Of a stretch of DNA of 64,000 nucleotides, positions 50,804-59,533 are shown in pieces. The notes below the pieces were generated by a model. That model ran no database searches, was not told the origin of the DNA, and saw only the letters and a list, made by a program, of their open reading frames with translations. The stretch comes from Streptomyces subrutilus. GTDB lineage: Bacteria; Actinomycetota; Actinomycetes; Streptomycetales; Streptomycetaceae. Positions within the stretch are counted from its first letter, which is position 1; each line of letters starts with the position of its first letter. The translations under genes and the position numbers were made by a program. The stretch lies in assembly GCF_008704535.1 (NCBI RefSeq), contig NZ_CP023701.1, forward strand, positions 1,488,001 through 1,552,000. The letters run 5' to 3'.

Positions 50804-50845
50804 GAAGTGGGGTTCCTGCTGGTGTCCGAGGGGGGACTTGAACCC
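50804..50845. repeat. Right attachment core within tRNA-Leu
   Basis: These 42 bases are identical to 47075-47116. Bases 50820-50845 form the 3' end of the intact tRNA-Leu gene, so integration rebuilt the tRNA from element sequence, as site-specific integrative elements usually do. Confidence 0.85.
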
Positions 50846-50907
50846 CCACGCCCGATAAAGGGCACTAGCACCTCAAGCTAGCGCGTCTGCCATTCCGCCA
50901 CCCGGAC
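50820..50907 (-). tRNA. tRNA-Leu, anticodon GAG, CCA encoded
   Basis: The 88-base minus-strand sequence folds as a class II tRNA. The acceptor GTCCGGG pairs with CTCGGAC. The anticodon stem CTAGC/GCTAG carries loop TTGAGGT (anticodon GAG, reads CUU/CUC). There is a long variable arm (TGCCC...GGGCG), a T-arm GGGGG-TTCAAGT-CCCCC, discriminator A and encoded CCA. The long variable arm and anticodon mark it as leucine. Its 3' end is the integration site of the adjacent element. Confidence 0.96.
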
Positions 50908-51064
50908 CAGGTGGTCGGCCCCGGTTTCCCGCGGCGACATGGACAACCATAGCAAAGGATCGACGGGGTTCCGACCACTTATCCGGGGGCGGTGATCGTC
51001 CGCCACGCCGTGCTGACCTGCGAGCATGTGCCGACCGGTCGGCCGGGCGGCGGGCGGTGCCGGG

Positions 51065-51517
51065 TCAGTTCGCTCCGTCCCTGATCCAGTCCGCGTTGTC
51101 CTGCCAGGCGTACAGGGTGTCGCCGTCCGTGTAGGCGTAGTACGCCCCGCAGCGCACGGCCGCCCTGTCCCGGGCGTCGGCGGGGAACCAGTCCGTCCCG
51201 ATCGCCGGGGCCTTCGCGGCCGTCCCGGGGGCCGCCGTGCAGGGGGCGGGCGGGGCGCCGTCCGGCAGGGTGGCCTTCAGGAGCCGCTCGCCCCCGGTGG
51301 TCCTCATGGCGTACCGCACCGACCGGGCGTCGTCCGGGAGCCAGCGCGGGACCGAGGCGCGGGACGCCTTCGCGGCGGCGCCCGTGTCGAAGGCCGACGT
51401 CTGCTGGTGGCGGCTGTCGAGCCAGGTCCCGGCCGCGGGGACCGCCACGAGGGCGGCGAGGGCCGTGGCGGCGAGGAGGGCGGCGGTCACGGTGAGGGCG
51501 AGGGTGGTGCGGCGCAT
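51065..51517 (-). CDS. Secreted or membrane-anchored hypothetical protein (150 aa)
   Basis: The ATG at 51515-51517 follows GGGAG. A hydrophobic N-terminus (RRTTLALTVTAALLAATALA) is a signal peptide or anchor. The mature part has two Cys (PAPCTAA, VRCGAYY) that may form a disulfide and a Trp/Tyr-rich end (YAWQDNADWIRDGAN). No known domain is seen. It probably acts outside the membrane. Confidence 0.7.
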   Translation of the reverse strand: MRRTTLALTVTAALLAATALAALVAVPAAGTWLDSRHQQTSAFDTGAAAKASRASVPRWLPDDARSVRYAMRTTGGERLLKATLPDGAPPAPCTAAPGTAAKAPAIGTDWFPADARDRAAVRCGAYYAYTDGDTLYAWQDNADWIRDGAN

Positions 51518-51664
51518 GTGGCGGTGCTCCCGGTCGCGGTTTTTCGGTCCCTCCCATCCTCCGGACGGAACCGGCCGCCGCCGTCGGCCCGGAGGAGCGT
51601 TCGCGGTACGCCCGAGGTCGCACCGGAACCCTCGGACGTCCCCCGGGCCGGGCAGGGCCGTGCC

Positions 51665-52606
51665 TCAGGGGCAGCGGATGACCTGGCCCGCGTACGAGAG
51701 GTTGCCGCCGAAGCCGAAGAGCAGGACGGGGGCGCCGGAGACGATCTCGCCGCGCTGGACCAGCTTGGACAGGGCCATCGGGATGCTGGCGGCCGAGGTG
51801 TTGCCGGAGTCGACGACGTCCCGGGCGACGACGGCGTTGACGGCGCCGATCTTCGCGGCGAGGGGCTCGATGATCCTCAGGTTGGCCTGGTGGAGGACGA
51901 CCGCGGCCAGGTCCGCCGGGGTGATGCCGGCCTTCTCGCACACCTTGCGGGCGAGCGGAGGGAGCTGGCTGGTGGTCCAGCGGTAGACGGACTGGCCCTC
52001 CTGGGCGAAGACCGGCGGGGTGCCCTCGATCCGGACCGCGTTGCCCATCTCCGGGACGGAGCCCCACAGCACGGGGCCGATGCCGGGTTCCTCGGACGCC
52101 TCGACGACGGCCGCGCCCGCGCCGTCGCCGGTGAGCACGCAGGTGGTGCGGTCGGTCCAGTCGGTGATCTCGGTCATCTTGTCGGCGCCGATGACCAGCG
52201 CGCGGGTGGCCGAGCCGGCCCGGATCGCGTGGTCCGCGGTGGCCAGCGCGTGCGTGAAGCCGGAACAGACGACGTTGATGTCCATGACGGCCGGGCCGCC
52301 GCCCATGCCCAGCTTGGCGGCGACGCGCGCGGCCATGTTCGGCGAGCGGTCGATCGCCGTGGAGGTGGCGACCAGGACCAGGTCGATGTCGTCCGGGGTC
52401 AGCCCGGCGCCGGCCAGCGCCTTGCCGGCGGCCTGGAAGGCCAGCTCGTCGACCGGTTCCTCCGGACCCGCGATGTGCCGGGTCTTGATCCCCACCCGGG
52501 ACAGGATCCACTCGTCGGTGGTGTCGACCATGGCCGCGAGGTCCTCGTTGGTGAGCACTCTCGCGGGCTGGTAGTGCCCTAGCGCCACCACTCGTGAACC
52601 GGTCAT
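51665..52606 (-). CDS. FabH-like beta-ketoacyl-ACP synthase III
   Basis: The ATG at 52604-52606 begins the family similarity ([20 protein letters not shown]), giving 313 aa. The thiolase-fold active site is complete: Cys in [11 protein letters not shown] (near residue 112), His in [10 protein letters not shown] and Asn in [16 protein letters not shown]. The [14 protein letters not shown] stretch is typical of FabH. It condenses an acyl-CoA starter with malonyl-ACP. There are no fab neighbours, so it may serve a secondary role such as supplying a special starter. The CSGF in place of the common CAGF is a small variation. Confidence 0.88.
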   Translation of the reverse strand: MTGSRVVALGHYQPARVLTNEDLAAMVDTTDEWILSRVGIKTRHIAGPEEPVDELAFQAAGKALAGAGLTPDDIDLVLVATSTAIDRSPNMAARVAAKLGMGGGPAVMDINVVCSGFTHALATADHAIRAGSATRALVIGADKMTEITDWTDRTTCVLTGDGAGAAVVEASEEPGIGPVLWGSVPEMGNAVRIEGTPPVFAQEGQSVYRWTTSQLPPLARKVCEKAGITPADLAAVVLHQANLRIIEPLAAKIGAVNAVVARDVVDSGNTSAASIPMALSKLVQRGEIVSGAPVLLFGFGGNLSYAGQVIRCP

Positions 52607-52811
52607 GGGCGGGGTCCCCCCTCGTACGGACGTCAGGATCCCCCAGCTTGACCTGCTACCCATGGGTACGAGTGCGCGTGATCCGACAGGATTCCGGCAC
52701 CGGAATTTGGAGATTCCCGAGGATCTACCTGCCGGGAGCGCCGGGCGAAGCGGAACCGCGACAATGAGTCCGTCGGGATTCTGGCGGAAACAGAAGGGGT
52801 GGGCTGATCAC

Positions 52812-53648
52812 ATGGGACGGGTCACCGAGCGTCGTCGTGTCGTCCGGATACGGAACGGCACGACAGGGGTGCGCCCGGACACGCTGGTGGCCGAGGAGCC
52901 GCTGGAGATACGGCTGAACGGCAAGCCGCTGGCGATCACCATGCGTACGCCGGGTGACGATTTCGCGCTGGCGGTGGGCTTCCTCGTGAGCGAGGGCGTG
53001 CTGGCGCGGCCCGGCGAGGTGCGGGCCGTGACCTACTGCGAGGGGGCGGCGGAGGACGGGTCCAACACCTACAACGTCGTCAACGTGCAGTTGGCGTCCG
53101 GGGTCCCGGTCCCGGACATCACGCTGGAGCGCAACGTCTACACCACCTCCTCCTGCGGCCTGTGCGGCAAGGCCAGCCTGGACGCGGTCCGTACGGCGAC
53201 CCGCTTCCCGGGTGCCACGGCCGCCGACGCGGTACGGGTCCCCGCCGGGCTCCTGGCCCTGCTCCCGGACCGGCTGCGCGCGGCCCAGAAGGTCTTCGAC
53301 CGTACGGGCGGGCTGCACGCGGCCGGGCTGTTCACGGCGGAGGGCGAGCTGCTGGACGTACGGGAGGACGTGGGGCGGCACAACGCGGTGGACAAGATCG
53401 TCGGCCGCGCGCTGCAGGCCGGGCGGCTGCCGCTGGCGGGGGCGGTGCTGCTGGTGTCGGGCCGGGCCTCCTTCGAGCTCGCGCAGAAGGCCGTGATGGC
53501 GGGCATCCCGGTGCTCGCGGCCGTCTCGGCGCCGTCCTCGCTGGCCGTGGACCTGGCGCTGGAGTCGGGGATGACGCTGGTCGGCTTCCTGCGCGGCCCG
53601 GACATGAACATCTACGCGGGCGAGCAACGGATCCTTCTGGAGCCGTGA
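52812..53648 (+). CDS. fdhD: Formate dehydrogenase accessory sulfurtransferase FdhD
   Basis: The ATG at 52812 begins the family similarity ([13 protein letters not shown]), giving 278 aa. Motifs are [20 protein letters not shown], then [16 protein letters not shown], the sulfur-carrying CXXC in [13 protein letters not shown], and [16 protein letters not shown]. FdhD passes sulfur to the molybdenum cofactor of formate dehydrogenases. No fdh gene is in the window. Its stop is followed by short GAGCCGT repeats (53640-53670). Confidence 0.94.
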   Translation: MGRVTERRRVVRIRNGTTGVRPDTLVAEEPLEIRLNGKPLAITMRTPGDDFALAVGFLVSEGVLARPGEVRAVTYCEGAAEDGSNTYNVVNVQLASGVPVPDITLERNVYTTSSCGLCGKASLDAVRTATRFPGATAADAVRVPAGLLALLPDRLRAAQKVFDRTGGLHAAGLFTAEGELLDVREDVGRHNAVDKIVGRALQAGRLPLAGAVLLVSGRASFELAQKAVMAGIPVLAAVSAPSSLAVDLALESGMTLVGFLRGPDMNIYAGEQRILLEP

Positions 53649-53771
53649 GCCGTGAGCCGTGCACCGTGAACCCCGTCGTGAGCCGCGAACCGCGAACCCG
53701 GTCGCGGGGCCGGGCCTGTGGGCCCGAGCCGCGCGTTGCCGGGCCGGCGGGCGGCGGCGGGCCGGCCCGGC

Positions 53772-54203
53772 TCAGCGGGAACGGCGGGAGCGGCGGCCCG
53801 GGTCGGCGGGCGGTTTCGGGGCCGGCGGGTCGATGCGGTGCAGGTCCAGGGTGGGCGGGACCGGGGTGGCGCCCGGGCCGCCGGCCCGGGCCCAGGCGAT
53901 GATCTCGTCGGTCGCGGTGTCGTCCAGCGCCCAGCCGAACCACGCGGCGCGGGCGCCGCGGCGGCGGGCCTCGGTGGTGGGCTGGACCACGATGACGTTC
54001 GCCTGCGCGCAGGGTCCGAGGCAGTCGCTCGTCCGGACGGCGAGCCGGCCCCCGGAGGCGGCCGCGGCCTCGCGCAGCCGGGCGAGCTGTCCGGCGTGGT
54101 CGGAGCCGGGGTTCTTGCGCGGGTCGCCGCAACAGCAGCCGCGGCAGACGACGAGGGTGCAGGGGCGTTCGGCGCGGGCGGCGATCGGGCGTATCCAGGT
54201 CAC
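53772..54203 (-). CDS. (2Fe-2S) ferredoxin-like thioredoxin-fold protein
   Basis: The GTG at 54201-54203 gives 143 aa. The cysteines fit a thioredoxin-like 2Fe-2S fold: LVVCRGCCCG near residue 20 and RTSDCLGPCAQANVIVVQ near 58. The C-terminus is basic (PPADPGRRSRRSR). It starts 9 bases after the stop of an SBF-type symporter on the same strand, so the two form an operon. Its electron partner is unknown. Confidence 0.82.
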   Translation of the reverse strand: MTWIRPIAARAERPCTLVVCRGCCCGDPRKNPGSDHAGQLARLREAAAASGGRLAVRTSDCLGPCAQANVIVVQPTTEARRRGARAAWFGWALDDTATDEIIAWARAGGPGATPVPPTLDLHRIDPPAPKPPADPGRRSRRSR

Positions 54204-54212
54204 CGACGCACG

Positions 54213-55265
54213 TTACCGGGCGCGGGAGACGGGGTGTTGGGAGGGCTGCGAGACCTCTGCCACACGGTCGCCCGCGAGTTCGGGGTGCTCGGGGTGCTCG
54301 GGGTCGGCGGCGCGGCGGCGGGCCAGGACGGCGCAGACCATGAGCTGCATCTGGTGGAAGAGCATGAGCGGGAGCACGGCGAGGCTCGCCTGGGCCCCGA
54401 ACAGCACGCTGGCCATGGGCAGTCCGGCGGCGAGGCTCTTCTTCGAGCCGGCGAACTGGATGGCGATGCGGTCGGCGCGGGCGAAGCCCAGCCGCCGGGC
54501 CCCGTACCAGGTGGTCAGGAGCATGAGCGCGAGGAGTACGGCCTCCACGAGCAGCAGGGCGCCCAGCCGTCGGATCCCGACCTGGTGCCAGATGCCCGCG
54601 ACCATGCCCGCGCTGAAGGCGGTGTAGACGACGAGCAGGATCGAGCCGCGGTCGACGAGGCCGAGCACGGCCCGGTGGCGGGTGAGGAATCCGCCGGTCC
54701 AGCGGCGCAGGGCCTGGCCCAGCAGGAAGGGCAGCAGCAGCTGGAGCACGATCTTGAGCAGGGAGTCCGGGGAGAAGCCGCCGGCCCGGCCGCCGAGCAG
54801 TCCGGCGGCGAGGAGCGGGGTCAGGAAGATGCCGGCGAGGCTGGAGAAGGAGCCGGCGCAGATGGCGGCGGGCACGTTGCCCCGGGCCATGGAGGTGAAG
54901 GCGATGGACGACTGGATGGTGGAGGGGACCAGGCAGAGGAAGAGCAGGCCGCTGTAGAGCGGCGGGGTCAGCACGGTGGGGACGAGGAGGCGGGCGGCGA
55001 GGCCGAGGAGGGGGAAGAGGACGAAGGTGCAGGTGAGGACGGTGAGGTGGAGCCGCCAGTGCCGTACGCCGTCGAGGGCCTCGCGGGTCGACAGGCGGCT
55101 GCCGTAGAGGAAGAACAGCAGGGCCACCGCCCCGGTGGCGGCCCAGCCCGCGACGGTGGCGGCCGGGCCGCGCGCGGGGAGCAGCGCGGCGAGGCCGACG
55201 GTGCCGAGCAGGGCCAGGACGTACGGGTCCAGGGGCAGCCGGGCGGGCAGGTGCGGGCGGCGCAT
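54213..55265 (-). CDS. SBF-like bile acid:sodium symporter family protein
   Basis: The ATG at 55263-55265 gives 350 aa with about ten hydrophobic segments. Family-like motifs are LLFFLYGSRLSTREALDGV, then LVPSTIQSSIAFTSMARGNV and RIAIQFAGSKKSLAAGLPMA. The group includes organic-anion and Na+-linked carriers; the true substrate is unknown. Near the C-terminus is a short repeat (PEHPEHPE). It is divergent from a LysR gene, and a 39-bp inverted repeat lies between them, so LysR-type control of this transporter is likely. Confidence 0.85.
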   Translation of the reverse strand: MRRPHLPARLPLDPYVLALLGTVGLAALLPARGPAATVAGWAATGAVALLFFLYGSRLSTREALDGVRHWRLHLTVLTCTFVLFPLLGLAARLLVPTVLTPPLYSGLLFLCLVPSTIQSSIAFTSMARGNVPAAICAGSFSSLAGIFLTPLLAAGLLGGRAGGFSPDSLLKIVLQLLLPFLLGQALRRWTGGFLTRHRAVLGLVDRGSILLVVYTAFSAGMVAGIWHQVGIRRLGALLLVEAVLLALMLLTTWYGARRLGFARADRIAIQFAGSKKSLAAGLPMASVLFGAQASLAVLPLMLFHQMQLMVCAVLARRRAADPEHPEHPELAGDRVAEVSQPSQHPVSRAR

Positions 55266-55369
55266 GGCGGGGCTCACTTGCTGTCGGGGCGGCGGGGCTC
55301 CGCCCCGGGGGCCGTTCGGTTCCCGCGTCCATGGTCCGGGGCGGACGGTCATCGGGAAACCTGCACACC

Positions 55370-55408
55370 GCACTCACTGTCATCGCGGCACGCGATGACA
55401 GTGAGTGC
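55370..55408. promoter_or_regulatory. 39-bp perfect inverted repeat between symporter and lysR
   Basis: Arms of 18 bp (55370-55387 and 55391-55408) are exactly complementary around a 3-base centre (GCA). The arm begins GCACTCACTGTCATCGCG. It lies 105 bases upstream of the symporter start and 28 bases upstream of the LysR start. It is a strong operator candidate for the LysR protein. Confidence 0.75.
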
Positions 55409-55435
55409 ACGACGGCCGTGGACTAGCCTGGCCGG

Positions 55436-56287
55436 ATGTACGACCCGGTGCAGTTGCGGACTTTCCTCACGGTGGCCCAGACGCTCAGCTTCACGCAGGC
55501 CGCGGGGCGGCTCGGGGTGGGGCAGTCCACCGTCAGCCAGCACGTGCGGCGGCTGGAGGAGGCGACGGGGCGGCCGTTGTTCGTACGGGACACGCACAGC
55601 GTGGAGCTGACGGAGGACGGGGAGGTCCTGCTGGGGTTCGCGCGGACGATCCTGGAGGCGCACGAGCGGGCGGCTGCCTTCTTCACCGGGACGCGGCTGC
55701 GGGGGCGGCTGCGGTTCGGGGCGTCGGAGGACTTCGTGCTGACGCGGCTGCCGGAGATCCTGGAGGGGTTCCGCCACCAGCACCCGGAAGTGGATCTGGA
55801 GCTGTCGGTCCAGCTCTCGGGGACGCTGCACGAACGGCTGGACGCGGGGCGCCTGGATCTGGTGCTGGCCAAGCGGCGCGGGCCGGACGACGGGCGGGGA
55901 CGGCTGGTGTGGCGGGACCGGATGGTGTGGATCGGGCGGGAGGGGCTGCGGGTGGACCCGGAGCGGCCGGTCCCGCTCATCGTCTTCCCACCGCCGGGGA
56001 TCACCCGCGCGCGGGCCCTGGAGGCCCTGGAGAGGGAGGGCCGGACGTGGCGGATCGCGTGCACCAGCGGCAGCCTGAGCGGACTGGTCGCGGCGGCCCG
56101 GGCGGGGCTGGGCGTGATGGCGCACACCCGGGGGCTGATTCCGCCGGGCCTGGTGCGGGTGGGCGGGCTGCCGGAGCTGGGGCCGGTGGAGTTCGCGTTG
56201 CTCCAGGGCCGCCGGCCGACCCCCGCCTCGGACGCCCTCGCGGCGGCCGTCCTGGCGGGCGCCGACCGCCTGAGCCGTACGGCCTGA
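55436..56287 (+). CDS. LysR-family transcriptional regulator
   Basis: The ATG at 55436 gives 283 aa. The winged HTH is at residues 3-62 (VQLRTFLTVAQTLSFTQAAG, RLGVGQSTVSQHVRRLEEAT). The remainder is a two-lobe substrate-binding domain (FGASEDFVLTRLPEILEGFR, SGLVAAARAGLGVMAHTRG). It diverges from the SBF-symporter/ferredoxin operon with a large inverted repeat between them, the classic LysR arrangement. TAGCCT before the start may be a -10 box. The inducer is unknown. Confidence 0.92.
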   Translation: MYDPVQLRTFLTVAQTLSFTQAAGRLGVGQSTVSQHVRRLEEATGRPLFVRDTHSVELTEDGEVLLGFARTILEAHERAAAFFTGTRLRGRLRFGASEDFVLTRLPEILEGFRHQHPEVDLELSVQLSGTLHERLDAGRLDLVLAKRRGPDDGRGRLVWRDRMVWIGREGLRVDPERPVPLIVFPPPGITRARALEALEREGRTWRIACTSGSLSGLVAAARAGLGVMAHTRGLIPPGLVRVGGLPELGPVEFALLQGRRPTPASDALAAAVLAGADRLSRTA

Positions 56288-56470
56288 GGCACGCCGGGGG
56301 GTCGGGCGCGGGGCGCCCGGGCGCCACCCCTCGGGCGGGCGGCCGCGGGGGGCCTCCCGGTCACCGCGCGCCACGGCCCCGCGGAGGTCTTGTGGAGGTG
56401 TTCCCGGGCTGATCGACTGAGGTCGGGCGTGGGGTGGCGTCGCCGCGCCGTGCGGGAGAGGAGCGGGGCA

Positions 56471-58294
56471 TTGCGCGAGATCACCGTCCCACCGGTCGTC
56501 ACGGGCACGCCCGTGGGCGGCCTCGCCGACGTCGTCTTCCGGTACGCGCGCCAGGACCCGGACCGGGTGGTGCTCGGGCGGAAGGCGGACGGGGTCTGGC
56601 GGGACGTGACCTCCGCGGAGCTGGCGGCCGAGGTGCTGGCCCTCGCCAAGGGGCTGCTGGCCCAGGGGGTGCGCTTCGGGGACCGGGTCGCGCTCATGTC
56701 CCGTACCCGGTACGAGTGGACGCTGTTCGACTTCGCACTGTGGGCGATCGGGGCCCAGCCGGTGCCCGTCTATCCCACGTCGGCCGCCGAACAGGTGGGG
56801 TGGATCCTCCGGGACGCCGACTGCGTGGCCTGCGTGGTCGAGAACGAGGACCAGGCGATGACGGTGGGTTCGGTCGTGGACCGGCTCCCGCGGCTCGGGC
56901 GGCTGTGGCAGTTGGACGCGGGGGCGGTGGCGGAGCTCGTCGCGGACGGGGCGGCGGTCGCGGAGGACGTGGTGCACCGGCACCGGGGCGCCGTGACGCC
57001 CGACGCGGTGGCCACCGTCATCTACACCTCCGGGACGACCGGGCGGCCCAAGGGGTGCGTGCTCACCCACGCCAACTTCATGTACGAGGCCGACACGATG
57101 GTCGAGCGCTGGGAGTCCGTCTTCCGGGCCGGGCCGGGCGAGCCGCCGTCCACGCTGCTGTTCCTGCCGCTGGCCCACGTGTTCGGGCGGATGGTGGAGG
57201 TGGCCGCCGTCCGGGCCCGGGTCAAGCTGGGGCACCAGCCGGTGCTGGCCGCCGCCGAACTGCTGCCGGACCTGGCCGCGTTCCGGCCGACCTTCGTGCT
57301 CGGGGTGCCGTACGTCTTCGAGAAGGTGTTCGCGGCGGCCCGCCGCACGGCGGAGAGCGAGGGGCGTACGGGGCCCTTCGACCGGGGGGTGGAGACGGCC
57401 GTGCGGTACGCGCAGGCGCGCGAGGCGAAGGCGTTCGGCACCGGGCCCGGGCCGTCGGCGGCGCTGCGGATGGAGCACCGGCTCTTCGAGAAGCTGGTGT
57501 ACGGGAAGGTCCGGGAGGCCTTGGGCGGCCGGGTGCGGCACGCCATGTCGGGCGGGTCGGCGATGTCGCGTCGACTCGGGCTGTTCTTCGACGGCGCCGG
57601 GATCACCGTGTTCGAGGGGTACGGCCTGACGGAGTCCTGCGCGGCGGCCACCGCGAACCCGCCGGGGGCCACGAGGTACGGCACGGTGGGGCCGCCGATC
57701 CCGGGGACGGCGGTGCACATCGCGGACGACGGGGAGGTGTGGCTGCGCGGCGGGCACGTCTTCTCCGGGTACCTCAACGATCCGCGCGCCACGGAGGCGG
57801 TGCTGCGCGACGGGTGGCTGGCGACGGGGGACCTGGGGCGGCTGGACGGGGCCGGCTACCTCACGATCACCGGGCGCAAGAAGGAGATCCTGGTGACGTC
57901 CAACGGCAAGAGCGTCTCGCCCACCGCGCTGGAGGAGCGGGTCCGCTCGCACCCGCTGGTGGCGCAGTGCGTGCTGGTGGGCAACGACCGGCCGTACATC
58001 GCGGCGCTGGTCACCCTGGACACGGACGGGATCGCCCACTGGCTGGCGATGCGCGGGATGGCGCAGCGGCCGGCGGCGGGCCTGGTGCACGACCCGGAGC
58101 TGACGGCGGAGGTGCGGCGGGCCGTGGTGGCCGCGAACACCCTGGTCTCGCGGGCGGAGGCGATCCGTACCTTCCGGGTGCTGGCCGAGCAGTTCACGGA
58201 GGAGCGGGGCCTGCTGACGCCGTCGCTGAAGCTGAAGCGGCGGGCGATCGAGAAGGCGTACGCGCAGGAGGTCGCGGCCCTCTACCCGCGGTGA
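56471..58294 (+). CDS. AMP-forming long-chain acyl-CoA ligase (second copy)
   Basis: A TTG at 56471 behind GAGAGGAG is chosen as start (607 aa), because family similarity begins at REITVPPVVTGTPVGGLADV; the open frame extends to 56390 without support. Motifs are VIYTSGTTGRPKGCVLTHAN, FEGYGLTESCAAATANPPG, GWLATGDLGRLDGAGYL and TGRKKEILVTSNGKSVSPTA. It activates fatty acids with ATP and CoA. It differs clearly from the ligase at 6571-8472. No beta-oxidation genes are adjacent. Confidence 0.9.
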   Translation: MREITVPPVVTGTPVGGLADVVFRYARQDPDRVVLGRKADGVWRDVTSAELAAEVLALAKGLLAQGVRFGDRVALMSRTRYEWTLFDFALWAIGAQPVPVYPTSAAEQVGWILRDADCVACVVENEDQAMTVGSVVDRLPRLGRLWQLDAGAVAELVADGAAVAEDVVHRHRGAVTPDAVATVIYTSGTTGRPKGCVLTHANFMYEADTMVERWESVFRAGPGEPPSTLLFLPLAHVFGRMVEVAAVRARVKLGHQPVLAAAELLPDLAAFRPTFVLGVPYVFEKVFAAARRTAESEGRTGPFDRGVETAVRYAQAREAKAFGTGPGPSAALRMEHRLFEKLVYGKVREALGGRVRHAMSGGSAMSRRLGLFFDGAGITVFEGYGLTESCAAATANPPGATRYGTVGPPIPGTAVHIADDGEVWLRGGHVFSGYLNDPRATEAVLRDGWLATGDLGRLDGAGYLTITGRKKEILVTSNGKSVSPTALEERVRSHPLVAQCVLVGNDRPYIAALVTLDTDGIAHWLAMRGMAQRPAAGLVHDPELTAEVRRAVVAANTLVSRAEAIRTFRVLAEQFTEERGLLTPSLKLKRRAIEKAYAQEVAALYPR

Positions 58295-58319
58295 GGTCGC
58301 CGGGGACCGGGCGGGCGCC

Positions 58320-58538
58320 CCCTGCTCGGCGCGGGTCCAGCCGGGCGATCGCCCCGCTCTCCAGGGCGATCCGGACGGCTCCGCCGGGGCCCATGGCGAG
58401 ACCGTGCGGCTCGCCGCCCGCGGGCAGCGCGTGCTCCTCGACGACCCCGCGGGGGGTGACGGACCCGACCCGCGAGGTGCCCCGCGCGGTGAACCGGCAC
58501 AGGCCGCGGGCCGGATCGGCGGCGATGGCGTACGGGCC
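58320..58538 (-). pseudogene. Remnant of a Vgb-like streptogramin B lyase
   Basis: The minus strand encodes GPYAIAADPARGLCRFTARG, then VGSVTPRGVVEEHALPAGGE and PHGLAMGPGGAVRIALESGA, which resemble blades of virginiamycin B lyase propellers (G.IA.GPDGALW.., I.TPDG...E..LP). Only about 70 residues survive, roughly a quarter of a full 290-residue lyase. The segment has no start codon of its own, and the same frame runs on into the 3' end of the acyl-CoA ligase on the other strand. The rest of the 339-base gap (58295-58633) shows no other gene. Confidence 0.55.
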
Positions 58539-58633
58539 GGCGGCGTCGCTACGGGGAACAGGGCGAGGCCGGGCGCGGGGCGGGCCAAGGCGGTCTCCTC
58601 GGCCGGTGGACGGCGCTGCCGTGCGGACACGGC

Positions 58634-59275
58634 CTAGGGGGCGAGGGCCTCGATGTCGGCCGGGGTGCCGGACATGAGGGTGCGCACGTGTTCGGTGATG
58701 TGCTCGACCGGCCAGTTCCACCAGGCCGCGCGCAGCAGCCGGGCGACGTCGGCCTCGTCGTAGCGGCGGCGGATCTCGCGTGCCGGGTTGCCGCCGACGA
58801 TCGTGTAGGGCGGCACGTCCGCGGTGACGACGGCGCCGGTGGCGACGATGGCCCCGTCGCCGATCGTGACGCCCGGCATGACGGTGGCGCCGCGTCCGAA
58901 CCAGACGTCGTTGCCGACGACGGTGTCGCCCCGGGTGGGCATGCCGGCCAGGAGGTCGGCGGTGCGCTCGGCCCAGGCTCCGCCGAAGATGGTGAAGGGG
59001 AAGGTGGAGACGCCGAGGGTGGGGTGGTTGGCGCCGGCCATGATGAAGCGGGTGCCGGTGGCGAGGGCGCAGTACTTGCCGATCACCAGCCGTTCCGGGC
59101 CGTACGCGTAGAGCACGTTGCGCTGCTCGAACTCCAGCGCGGTCTCGGGGTCGTCGTAGTAGGTGAAGTCCCCGATCTCGATCCGCGGATCGGTGACCAG
59201 AGGCTTCAGCAGGACGACCCGCTCGTGCTCGGGCAGCGGGTGCAGCACGGTCGGGTCGGGGATGGCGGAGGTCAT
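58634..59275 (-). CDS. CatB/Vat-type xenobiotic O-acetyltransferase
   Basis: The ATG at 59273-59275 follows AAGGA and gives 213 aa. It is a left-handed beta-helix of hexapeptide repeats: [20 protein letters not shown] (with the catalytic His), then [20 protein letters not shown] and [20 protein letters not shown], ending [16 protein letters not shown]. This matches the xenobiotic acetyltransferases that inactivate streptogramin A (Vat) or chloramphenicol (CatB). A decayed vgb-like fragment just downstream on the same strand makes a former A/B streptogramin pair plausible. Confidence 0.85.
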   Translation of the reverse strand: MTSAIPDPTVLHPLPEHERVVLLKPLVTDPRIEIGDFTYYDDPETALEFEQRNVLYAYGPERLVIGKYCALATGTRFIMAGANHPTLGVSTFPFTIFGGAWAERTADLLAGMPTRGDTVVGNDVWFGRGATVMPGVTIGDGAIVATGAVVTADVPPYTIVGGNPAREIRRRYDEADVARLLRAAWWNWPVEHITEHVRTLMSGTPADIEALAP

Positions 59276-59445
59276 GCGGGGCGTCCTTCCGTACGGGGCA
59301 CGCGGGCGGCGCGGTCGCGGGGCACGGCCGACGCGGGACCGCGCCTCGCGCGGCCGCGCCTCGCGATCATAGGAACGGCGCGAGGGCCCTGTCGAACGTG
59401 ATTCGCCCCGGCCGGGGCGGTGCGCGGCCCACCGGCGACCAAAAC

Positions 59446-59491
59446 TGACGGTCCGTCATTTCACTTGGTGATTGATATTGACGGTGTGTCA
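59446..59491. promoter_or_regulatory. Two 13-bp TGAC-N5-GTCA boxes upstream of the ABC importer
   Basis: TGACGGTCCGTCA (59446-59458, a perfect palindrome about its central base) and TGACGGTGTGTCA (59479-59491) share TGACGGT and GTCA. They lie 33 bases apart and 43-88 bases before the ATG at 59534. Two similar dyads at this spacing suggest a dimeric repressor, most likely TetR type. Confidence 0.55.
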
Positions 59492-59533
59492 GGCCGCACA
59501 CAGAATGCGGGGATTCCGACCGGAGGGGATCTC

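Larger units (their letters stand above)
47075..50845. mobile_element. Integrated element in tRNA-Leu without an integrase (CIME-like)
   Basis: A 3.77-kb segment is bounded by identical 42-bp cores, one inside an intact tRNA-Leu(GAG) gene. Short direct repeats GTTGGTCAYG lie inside both ends (47192, 47235, 47246; 50751, 50763), as expected of arm-type sites. All cargo genes read on the plus strand, and several have lower GC than the flanks. No integrase, excisionase or replication gene is visible. This fits a cis-mobilizable element or a decayed actinomycete integrative element that depends on a recombinase elsewhere. Confidence 0.8.

Noticed and set aside
53640..53700. Short GAGCCGT/CCGTGAACC repeats after fdhD as a regulatory element
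   Set aside because: The units are short and irregular and no dyad or function can be shown.
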